64,000 nucleotides of DNA from Flavobacterium pectinovorum (GTDB lineage: Bacteria > Bacteroidota > Bacteroidia > Flavobacteriales > Flavobacteriaceae). Below, in pieces: positions 7,891 to 14,395 of this stretch (positions are counted from its first letter, which is position 1; every line of letters begins with the position of its first letter). A program made the translations under genes and the position numbers. A model generated the notes under the pieces. It ran no database searches. It worked only from the letters and a program-made list of their open reading frames with translations, and was not told the DNA's origin. The stretch is from the NCBI RefSeq assembly GCF_022802975.1, contig NZ_JAFEVZ010000001.1, positions 496,001 to 560,000 on the forward strand, written 5' to 3'.

Positions 7891-9348
7891 TTAAAAAGGA
7901 TATTCCTTGGAGGTGCTTCGTGAGTTTATCCATACCAGCTCACTAAAATCCTCTATACTGTGAGGGCCTGTTCGTCCCCATCCGCTATCTTTAACACCAC
8001 CCATCGGTGCATGTGTTTCTTCGTTTACGGTTGGTGAATTAACATTTACCACACCATGGAGGATTTGAGGGGCCAGTTCAAAAGCTTTATAAGTGTTATT
8101 GGTAAAGATTGAGGAAACCAAACCGTAAGAAGTACGATTGGCAATGGACAGAGCCTCTTCGATTGTATCCACTGGCTCTACAATTACCAAAGGACCAAAT
8201 GTTTCTTCATTTGATGCAATGGCATCATAAGGTACGTCCGTTAAGATAGTAGGGTGGTAAACCAGGCCTTTATTATAACCACCCGCCTGAATTTTAGCTC
8301 CCTTGTTCACGGCATCCTTAATACGCTCGTTTACCGTTTCAACTGCAGCCTGGTTGATAAGCGGTCCGATTATGGTTTTAGGATCCTCTGGGTCGCCAAA
8401 AGGCAGTGAATTGGTTCTGGCAATAAATTTTTCAAGAAATTCATCATAGATTTTTCTTTGTATGATGATTTTTCGGGTATTCATGCAAATTTGTCCCTGA
8501 TGAAAGAAGGATCCAAAAGTCGCTGCTTTAACCACATCATCTACATTAACATCATCCAATATAATCATAGGGTTGTAGCCTCCTAATTCAAAAACCGTCC
8601 TTTTTAAAGTTTTCCCAGCACGCTCTCCAAGGTATTTTGCTGTTTTTATTCCGCCAATTAAGTTGATTACCCTTACATTGGAATCTTCAAATATGGCATC
8701 GGATAATTCTGCAGCTTCACCCGGTGCATGTGTTACAACGTTAATTACACCAGGGGGAAATCCCGCTTCTTCCGCAATTTCGGCAATCATTAGGCCCGCA
8801 GAAATTGGCGCATATTCCGATGGTTTTACCACAACTGTATTACCGGCTACTAAAGGAGAAATTACGGTTCTCCAGGAAAGTATGCTGGCACCGTTCCAGG
8901 GAGTAAAGCTTGCCACAACACCTAGAGGCCTGCGTAAACCAATTGAAAAAGAACCCGGTACATTGCTCTGCAATACTTCTCCTTTATTTTCATATGCCCA
9001 TCCTGCACCCATTTCCAGACTTTGAGCAAGAAGATCCTGCTGAAATGTGGCAAATGAAATCGTACTTCCAGTTTCTTTGGCCAGGATTTCAGCAATTTCC
9101 GTGCGTCGTCTTTTGATAATTGCCGCTGCTTTGAATAATAGTTCAGATCTTTGTGCTGGTGTAGTAGCAGCCCAGGCAGGAAATGCTTCTGCAGCTGCAG
9201 TAAGTGCAATCTGCATCTCTTTTTTACCGCCTGCCGCAACTTTCGCAAATACTTTTCCAGTATAGGGTTCAAGATCATCAAAGGTTCTTCCGTTTTCTGC
9301 ATCTCGCCAGATCCCTCCTGCATAATACTGATATTTTTTAACTTCCAT
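7891..9348 (-). CDS. NAD(P)-dependent aldehyde dehydrogenase (benzaldehyde/salicylaldehyde type)
   Basis: 485 residues, standard length. Catalytic residues are present: E254 in FELGGYNP and C288 in QGQICMNTRK, plus the FTPWNGA and KPSEYAP cofactor segments and the EETFGPL block near the C-terminus. The YYAGGIWRDAE start, the GGYNP motif and the APMGGVKDSGWGR ending resemble the aromatic-aldehyde (benzaldehyde, vanillin, salicylaldehyde) branch, but substrate prediction from this is weak. Cytoplasmic oxidation of an aldehyde to its acid. Shared promoter element B lies 46 bases upstream of the start; a terminator follows the stop. Confidence 0.9.
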   Translation of the reverse strand: MEVKKYQYYAGGIWRDAENGRTFDDLEPYTGKVFAKVAAGGKKEMQIALTAAAEAFPAWAATTPAQRSELLFKAAAIIKRRRTEIAEILAKETGSTISFATFQQDLLAQSLEMGAGWAYENKGEVLQSNVPGSFSIGLRRPLGVVASFTPWNGASILSWRTVISPLVAGNTVVVKPSEYAPISAGLMIAEIAEEAGFPPGVINVVTHAPGEAAELSDAIFEDSNVRVINLIGGIKTAKYLGERAGKTLKRTVFELGGYNPMIILDDVNVDDVVKAATFGSFFHQGQICMNTRKIIIQRKIYDEFLEKFIARTNSLPFGDPEDPKTIIGPLINQAAVETVNERIKDAVNKGAKIQAGGYNKGLVYHPTILTDVPYDAIASNEETFGPLVIVEPVDTIEEALSIANRTSYGLVSSIFTNNTYKAFELAPQILHGVVNVNSPTVNEETHAPMGGVKDSGWGRTGPHSIEDFSELVWINSRSTSKEYPF

Positions 9349-9387
9349 AATGCTTAATTTTAATGTTATTTACCAAAAAATTATACT

Positions 9388-9434
9388 GTAAAATTGCATT
9401 ATAGGTAAGTCTTGAAGCGATGAGATTTGATAAA
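9388..9434 (-). promoter_or_regulatory. Shared promoter element, copy B
   Basis: TTGCAT at 9394-9399 and CGATGAGATTTGATAAA from 9418 are 18 bases apart, as in copies A and C. Minus-strand reading puts it 46 bases before the aldehyde dehydrogenase start. The -7-like part (AATTTTAC) is poorer than in A and C. Confidence 0.5.
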
Positions 9435-9616
9435 AAAAAGCATTGATATTTATCAATATTTTGATGTGATGTTAAAAAGGAAGATATTTACTTTAAATTA
9501 TTGTATAGAGAACTGAGTAATGGTTATCTTAGATTTTCAATATTTAGAAGCAAGAAGGTGAATTTTAAGTTTTTATAAAAGGAATCAAAAGCAAGGCTTG
9601 TCTAATGAATTATAAA

Positions 9617-9641
9617 AAACCGTTGCTATTGGCAACGGTTT
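9617..9641 (-). terminator. Terminator of the quinone oxidoreductase gene
   Basis: AAACCGTTGC (9617-9626) pairs with GCAACGGTTT (9632-9641); on the minus strand the stem is followed by a T-run. Confidence 0.7.
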
Positions 9642-9689
9642 ATAGTTTATCTGAAGGTTAAAATCAATTCTTTAGTTGTAGCGAGCTAA

Positions 9690-10697
9690 CTATATTTTTA
9701 CTACAATCTTTCCAAATTGCTGGTTTGACTCTAAATAGTTGTGAGCGACAACAATTTCATCCAGATTAAATATTTTGTCAATAATCGGGTTCAACTTTCC
9801 TTCTGCGACACCTTTATCAATAAAAGCAATGGCCTGCATTAACACTTCCATATTGCCTAAAACTTCAATTGCAGAATATCCTTTAATTGTTGGTGTTTTG
9901 AGCATAACCTCAAACGCAGGAAAAACGGCGGGTTCGTGACTCAGTGCACCGTATACAAATACTCTCCCGTTTTCAGCAACCGAGCTTAAAAGGTTACTGA
10001 ATTTAGCCCCTACAACCGGGTCTAAAATAAGATGCGCACCAATATTGTTTGTAATTTTTAAAACCTCGGCAGCTATATCTTCTTCTGATGTTACAATAAC
10101 ATGGGAAGCACCTGCTTTCAATAGTGCCTCTTTTTTCTTTGGCGAAGTGGTTAAGGCGATAGAGATTCCCCCAACATAATTTGTTATTTGAATGGCCGCG
10201 AGACCAGCACTGCTTGAAGCTGCATTGATAACCACAAATTCTCCTGATTTTAATTTTCCTGAATGGACTATCATTCCGTACATTGTTGAGTAACTTGTCC
10301 ATAAAGATGCTGCCTGATCATAAGATAAGTTGGTTGGGTATTTATGTACTGCATAAGACGGCATAAGGATATATTCAGCGTAAGAGGAATAATTATGTAA
10401 TGAAAATCCGGGAATGACATTTACAACATCACCTACTGTTAAATTAGTGACATCAGTGCCTACCGCTTCAATTATTCCTGCTGCTTCATAGCCTAGCTTA
10501 GCAGGGAAAACAGGGTTTTCAATATACATTCCCTGACGATACATCGCATCAGCTCTGTTGATTCCGATTGATTTAACCTGAATCCTTACTTCCTGCGGAC
10601 CTGGAGCCGGGACTTCCAATTGTTCAACTTTTAATACTTCCGGTTTTCCAGCCTCGTGGAAAACAACTGTTTTTGACATTTTTGATAAATAACTCAT
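9690..10697 (-). CDS. Zinc-independent MDR quinone oxidoreductase-like protein
   Basis: 335 residues from ATG 10697 (MSYLSKMSKTVVFHEAG); a second ATG at 10679 is also possible. The longer open frame would swallow promoter element C. The medium-chain dehydrogenase fold shows GYEAAGIIEAVG (about 70-81), the NAD(P)-loop region VVINAASSSAGLAAIQ (about 150-165) and GKIVVKI at the end. The Cys cluster of zinc alcohol dehydrogenases is absent, as in quinone oxidoreductases (Qor/QOR2 type), which reduce quinones or enones with NADPH. The nucleotide motif is AASSSAGLA rather than GAxGGVG, a relaxed form also seen in family members. Confidence 0.87.
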   Translation of the reverse strand: MSYLSKMSKTVVFHEAGKPEVLKVEQLEVPAPGPQEVRIQVKSIGINRADAMYRQGMYIENPVFPAKLGYEAAGIIEAVGTDVTNLTVGDVVNVIPGFSLHNYSSYAEYILMPSYAVHKYPTNLSYDQAASLWTSYSTMYGMIVHSGKLKSGEFVVINAASSSAGLAAIQITNYVGGISIALTTSPKKKEALLKAGASHVIVTSEEDIAAEVLKITNNIGAHLILDPVVGAKFSNLLSSVAENGRVFVYGALSHEPAVFPAFEVMLKTPTIKGYSAIEVLGNMEVLMQAIAFIDKGVAEGKLNPIIDKIFNLDEIVVAHNYLESNQQFGKIVVKI

Positions 10698-10729
10698 TGT
10701 TTTATTTTTTATTATAATTTTATTGATTC

Positions 10730-10784
10730 TGATAAGGCAAAGTTGCATCAATATAAAGCCTTCTGACAATGAGATATGATAAAA
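10730..10784 (-). promoter_or_regulatory. Shared promoter element, copy C
   Basis: TGATAAGGCAAAGTTGCAT (10730-10748) is identical to copy A. After 18 bases CAATGAGATATGATAAA follows from 10767. The minus-strand CAACTTTG box lies about 41 bases before the ATG at 10697, the same geometry as copies A and B, which supports that start. Confidence 0.6.
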
Positions 10785-10812
10785 AAAACCGTTGATATTT
10801 ATCAACGGTTTT
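10785..10812. terminator. Terminator hairpin after the Crp/Fnr-like gene
   Basis: AAAACCGTTGATA (10785-10797) and TATCAACGGTTTT (10800-10812) form a 13-bp inverted repeat; the innermost pairs must open to make a loop. The minus-strand T-run runs directly into promoter element C. Confidence 0.7.
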
Positions 10813-10833
10813 ATAAAAAATTAAATTTTAAAG

Positions 10834-11415
10834 TTATTTCAAAGCTTGTTTTCTAATTCTGCTCAGTGTCTCTTTGGTTATACCCAAAAAAGAAGCAATG
10901 AGATGTTGCGGGAAGCGTTGAATGAACTGTGGGTGATTGGTCGCAAATTCTTCATACCGTTTCTCTGCCGTATTACTAAGAGTGGAATTTAGCCTGCGTT
11001 GATTGGCAATGGCATTTCTTTCATCCATTAAACGGATCATTTCTGTCATTGCAGGTATTTTACTCATCAAATCCAGCATTTCGGCTCTTGTTATAACCAG
11101 TATTTCTGTATCTTCCCAAGCATCAATATTGTATTTTGAAGCAGTAAGCATAGTGGAACTCTCTCGGTCGTTTGCCCAATAGTTTTCTATGAACAGATGT
11201 ACGATATGTTCTGCTCCTTTTTCATCTACCCGATATTGCCTCATTGCCCCTTTTACAATGAAACCTGCATATTTGCACACATCACCTTCTTGTAGAAAGT
11301 ACTGCTTTTTCCTAAACTTTTTGGGTTGAAAAGTTGCTATAACTAAGGCTTCTTCATCCTTTGTCAGTGGTGTAGGGGAGTGCCTATTGATATAAGATAA
11401 AAGATTTTCGTGCAT
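10834..11415 (-). CDS. Crp/Fnr family transcriptional regulator
   Basis: 193 residues from ATG 11415 (MHENLLSYINRHSP); the frame upstream to 11445 overlaps a TATATTTG promoter box. The cyclic-nucleotide-binding-like domain has FRKKQYFLQEGDVCKYAGFIVKGAMRQY, and the C-terminal helix-turn-helix is HLIASFLGITKETLSRIRK, the standard ending of the Bacteroidota Crp/Fnr group. No cysteine set for an Fe-S cluster is present. A candidate regulator of the nearby promoter elements A-C, which is inference from proximity. Confidence 0.9.
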   Translation of the reverse strand: MHENLLSYINRHSPTPLTKDEEALVIATFQPKKFRKKQYFLQEGDVCKYAGFIVKGAMRQYRVDEKGAEHIVHLFIENYWANDRESSTMLTASKYNIDAWEDTEILVITRAEMLDLMSKIPAMTEMIRLMDERNAIANQRRLNSTLSNTAEKRYEEFATNHPQFIQRFPQHLIASFLGITKETLSRIRKQALK

Positions 11416-11424
11416 TGTTTTGGT

Positions 11425-11450
11425 TGTTAAATTAAGCCAATACAAATATA
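11425..11450 (-). promoter_or_regulatory. Likely promoter of the Crp/Fnr-like gene
   Basis: The minus strand carries TATATTTG, a perfect TAnnTTTG -7 box, about 20 bases before the ATG at 11415. No convincing -33 TTG was found at the right distance. Confidence 0.35.
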
Positions 11451-11466
11451 CAAAAAAACGCTGGTT

Positions 11467-11931
11467 TTATTTCATTACATCATTTACAACTTGGCTGTCT
11501 ACAAACTGTTCAAAACTCACGATTTTTCCGTCTTTGAGTTTCCAAACATGCGCCACTCTGGCCACGACAGGTTTTCCTGTTATTTTATAGGTACCTGTAT
11601 AGGTACCAAAAGCAACAACTTTATCGTCACTGGCAACATAATCTTCAGGCGTGAATTTGTAATCAATCCATTCACTTCCTAATCTGCTGAAAACATTTTT
11701 AGTTATGTTTTCCAAACCAATATAAGTCCCTGCATAAGGAAAACCTTTGGCTTCTGTCCAGGAAATATCTTCAGCTACATACTTAGCCAGATTTTGTCCA
11801 TTTTCTTCTGAAGTCTTGCCTTCATAAGTGCTTTTTACAATTTCGAGATTTGTCATGTTGTTTTTGTTTAAAGAACAACCTGACAATACAATAAGTAATG
11901 CCAGGTTTATCAGAATTCTTAGTTTTACCAT
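11467..11931 (-). CDS. SnoaL/NTF2-like lipoprotein
   Basis: 154 residues. The N-terminus is a lipoprotein signal (LALLIVLSGCSLN) with Cys19 as acylation site. The mature part is NTF2-like: LEIVKSTYEGKTSEENGQNLAKYVAEDISWTEAKGFPYAGTYIG, then a beta sheet ending VARVAHVWKLKDGKIVSFEQFVDS, as in SnoaL-like/YesE-type proteins. The start overlaps the stop of the metallo-beta-lactamase-fold gene by 7 bases, so the two are translationally coupled, an arrangement that suggests one extracytoplasmic function. Substrate unknown. Confidence 0.8.
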   Translation of the reverse strand: MVKLRILINLALLIVLSGCSLNKNNMTNLEIVKSTYEGKTSEENGQNLAKYVAEDISWTEAKGFPYAGTYIGLENITKNVFSRLGSEWIDYKFTPEDYVASDDKVVAFGTYTGTYKITGKPVVARVAHVWKLKDGKIVSFEQFVDSQVVNDVMK

Positions 11932-12815
11932 TTCATTTCACCTGTGTTAACTTTTGCACCTATTTGTAGGGCTGTCTCAAAAGTAAGTGTTGGATATTTT
12001 GTTTTAATCGCTTTGATCAAAGATTCAGAAGTTTTGTTGGTTTTCAACGCTTCTTCGTAGAATTGAATATAACTTTTGGTATGATTTACAGTAGTAATAT
12101 CAAATGGAGAATTGGAATTGGCGTGAGCAGGAATTACAATTTCAGGTTTCAAAGCCGAGATTTTATCTAAAACCGTAATCCAACTTTTGCGAGCTTCTGG
12201 GGTTTGTGCATCAGCCATCCAAAGATTAAAAGTAGTTCCGAAGACATTAATCCCGCCAATAACCGCTTTGATAGAAGGAATCCAAACAAAGGTCTTTTTA
12301 GGGAATTCATCCAAACCAATGATTTCTAGTTGCTGTCCTTCTAATTCGATGCTGTTTCCTTTTAAAACCTGTGGCAAAACAACATTTGATGTAATGGCTT
12401 TACCCAATCGTTCTCCCCAAACGTCTAATTTTTTTTGTGCTGTAGCCTTGATAGCTTCTACTGATGCAGGTGAAGCATAAGCAACTACATCTGGAAAATA
12501 TTTTTTGAATATTTCCAATCCAAAATAGTAATCGGGATCAGCATGTGAAATGTAGATCGTAGTAAGCTTTTTACCTGATTTTTTAAGCAGTTCTGCTACT
12601 TTTTCCGCGTCTGCAAGAGTGAATTGTGCATCAATTAAAACAGCATCTGTTTTTCCTGATACAATTACTGATGCTACACCAAAGCTGTTTTCTGATGCGT
12701 TGAAGACTTCCAGTTTCAGATTATTTGCTTCTATGATTTTGAAATTTTGTGCTTGTGTTTCCATATTAAATGAGATTAATGTTATTAAAAATAAGGCAGA
12801 AATTACTTTTTTCAT
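11925..12815 (-). CDS. MBL-fold protein with substituted metal-binding motif
   Basis: 296 residues with a signal peptide (about 1-22, ending METQAQ). The metallo-beta-lactamase fold is visible: ASVIVSGKTDAVLIDAQFT, LTTIYISHADPDYYFGL, VFVWIPSIKAVIGGINVFG-type strand and PEIVIPAHANSNS. The usual HxHxDH zinc motif is replaced by H91-A-D-P-D95-Y96: the second His is Asp and the final His is Tyr. Either it binds metal differently or it is not a hydrolase. It is coupled with the SnoaL-like lipoprotein downstream. A TTAAACTAGTTTAA palindrome lies about 65 bases upstream of its start. Confidence 0.85.
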   Translation of the reverse strand: MKKVISALFLITLISFNMETQAQNFKIIEANNLKLEVFNASENSFGVASVIVSGKTDAVLIDAQFTLADAEKVAELLKKSGKKLTTIYISHADPDYYFGLEIFKKYFPDVVAYASPASVEAIKATAQKKLDVWGERLGKAITSNVVLPQVLKGNSIELEGQQLEIIGLDEFPKKTFVWIPSIKAVIGGINVFGTTFNLWMADAQTPEARKSWITVLDKISALKPEIVIPAHANSNSPFDITTVNHTKSYIQFYEEALKTNKTSESLIKAIKTKYPTLTFETALQIGAKVNTGEMKW

Positions 12816-12873
12816 CTTTTATATTGTTTAAAATTAATACTACAAAGGTGGTTCAATCAAACCTATAAAACCT

Positions 12874-12887
12874 TTAAACTAGTTTAA
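12874..12887. promoter_or_regulatory. TTAAACTAKTTTAA site 1
   Basis: A 14-base palindrome TTAAACTAGTTTAA followed by TAAAT, centred about 65 bases before the MBL-fold gene start at 12815. The same motif, one base different, lies at 13562-13575 the same distance before the DsbA-like gene. Layout TTAAA-N4-TTTAA resembles Crp/Fnr-type operators; two such regulators are encoded nearby. Confidence 0.45.
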
Positions 12888-13504
12888 TAAATCAGTTTTT
12901 CAATTCTCTCAACGATAGTTTCAAAACCTGCATAGCCTTGTTCTAAAATAAACTTTTTATTTTTTATTTCAAGCAACAAGGTTGGATAGGAAGTAGCATA
13001 CTGCCGGGCCTGTTCAAATGTTTCCAGAGTGTCCTTTTTGATAAAATCGGAATGAAAGGCTTCAATAAATTGTTCTATATCGAGTTTTAGGTCATCACAA
13101 ATTTGTAAATAGGTTTGATTTGAATTCAAATCTTTTCCGTGCAGATACCTTGCTTTTTGGACTTCAGCAGTAAATGAGACAGTTTTTTCAGGCCATAATT
13201 TTTTAACGGCAACAATTGCTCTTGAAGGTAATTCACTGTCCAAAACTATATTTTCATCTTCAATTAATATGAAATAATCTTCTCCAAATTCAGTTCCAGT
13301 AGTTTGCTCTACCTGCAGGTCATGTTTTTTAAAATACTGCGCCATTGCTTTTGACTGGCTCCGGGTATTTGCACCGGTCCACATACCTGCAGGAAGGAGT
13401 TCAAAGTCAAGTATATCTTTATATTTGTTATAAATTTTTTGCGTATTTACTATGTTTCCATAACACCAACCGCAAAGCGGGTCCATTATATAAATAAGTT
13501 TCAT
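12884..13504 (-). CDS. DsbA family thioredoxin-fold protein
   Basis: 206 residues. Near the N-terminus the active-site motif CGWC (C11, C14) lies in IYIMDPLCGWCYGNI, typical of the FrnE/DsbA cytoplasmic branch found in Bacteroidota. The helical insertion spans about 40-150, and the second thioredoxin half has SYPTLLLEIKNKKFILEQGYAGFETIVERI with the cis-Pro segment (YPTLL). There is no signal peptide, so it probably acts in the cytoplasm as a disulfide oxidoreductase or isomerase. A TTAAACTATTTTAA site precedes it and a Crp/Fnr-like gene lies upstream on the same strand. Confidence 0.88.
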   Translation of the reverse strand: MKLIYIMDPLCGWCYGNIVNTQKIYNKYKDILDFELLPAGMWTGANTRSQSKAMAQYFKKHDLQVEQTTGTEFGEDYFILIEDENIVLDSELPSRAIVAVKKLWPEKTVSFTAEVQKARYLHGKDLNSNQTYLQICDDLKLDIEQFIEAFHSDFIKKDTLETFEQARQYATSYPTLLLEIKNKKFILEQGYAGFETIVERIEKLIY

Positions 13505-13561
13505 CTTTTTTGATCTTTAGTTCTTTGATACAAAGTTAATAATGAGTGAACCACAAATACA

Positions 13562-13575
13562 TTAAACTATTTTAA
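13562..13575. promoter_or_regulatory. TTAAACTAKTTTAA site 2
   Basis: TTAAACTATTTTAA followed by TAAAT, centred about 65 bases before the DsbA-like start at 13504. Downstream on the minus strand a TAACTTTG box (near 13530) fits the TAnnTTTG -7 consensus, so the site would lie upstream of or over the -33 region. Confidence 0.45.
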
Positions 13576-13594
13576 TAAATGATCAGCTTAATTA

Positions 13595-14173
13595 TTATTT
13601 ATGGGCAATTTTTTTTCTGATATTACTCAAAAAAACGTTAGTAATTCCAAGATAGGCAGCTATTTGTATATTGGATAGGCGTTGGGTTAATTGGGGATAT
13701 TTTTCTATAAATTCCATATAGCGCTCCTCGGCAGGTTTACTCAAATTATTTATCATTCTTCTTTGCAGGGCAACATGCGTCTTTTGGGTCATTACCCTGA
13801 AAAGTTTTTCTATTTGAGGCAAATTCTTATAAGCAAATTCCTTGTCGTCTTTTGAAATCAGAAGGACCACACTATCTTCAAGTGCTTGTATGAAAAGCTG
13901 TGAGGGAGATGCATTGGTAAAACTGTCAATATCTGTAATCCACCAATTTTCTGCTGCGAAATAAAGTATCTGATCAAAGCCGTTTTTGTCATTATAATAG
14001 ACCCGAAAAAGACCTTTGGTGACAAAACCTTCAAATTTACAGATTTCTCCCTGTTGCAGCAAAAAGCTTTTTTTCTTTATTAGCTTCTGATGAAATAAAT
14101 TGCAAAACTGATCAGTTTCATTGTCTGAAAGTGAAATATGTTTTTTGATATTTTGTTTTAAAAATTCTCTCAT
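13595..14173 (-). CDS. Crp/Fnr family transcriptional regulator
   Basis: 192 residues. The sensor-like beta-roll shows KKKSFLLQQGEICKFEGFVTKGLFRVYYNDKNG, the linking helix has TQKTHVALQRRMINNLSKPAEERYMEFIEKYPQL, and the C-terminal helix-turn-helix is IQIAAYLGITNVFLSNIRKKIA. No obvious Fe-S cysteines. It is similar in layout to the 10834-11415 regulator but clearly a distinct paralogue. Position beside the DsbA- and MBL-fold genes makes it the first candidate to bind the TTAAACTAKTTTAA sites (inference). Confidence 0.9.
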   Translation of the reverse strand: MREFLKQNIKKHISLSDNETDQFCNLFHQKLIKKKSFLLQQGEICKFEGFVTKGLFRVYYNDKNGFDQILYFAAENWWITDIDSFTNASPSQLFIQALEDSVVLLISKDDKEFAYKNLPQIEKLFRVMTQKTHVALQRRMINNLSKPAEERYMEFIEKYPQLTQRLSNIQIAAYLGITNVFLSNIRKKIAHK

Positions 14174-14395
14174 AAAGCGGTATATATAGCTGTGAATTCA
14201 TTTCTTGAATTCTTTGCTTAGCTAAGGTACAAAAAATATGCATTAGGGATTAAGTGTCTGTAAAAGCATTAATTACATTACTATTTTACTCTTTTGTAAT
14301 TGTTATGTTCAACTTTTAAAATTAGCAAAAAAGGCTGTCTGGGAAAGACAACCTTTAATGACTAATTAAAATAAAAAAAATGAGGTCTAAAGTTC

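Larger units (their letters stand above)
9349..9689. other. 341-base gap holding promoter element B and two hairpins
   Basis: No protein gene is seen. It holds shared element B (9388-9434), a short hairpin beside it (ATTGATA 9442-9448 with TATCAAT 9451-9457), about 140 bases of plain A/T-rich sequence, and a terminator at 9617-9641 for the gene ending at 9690. Confidence 0.6.
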
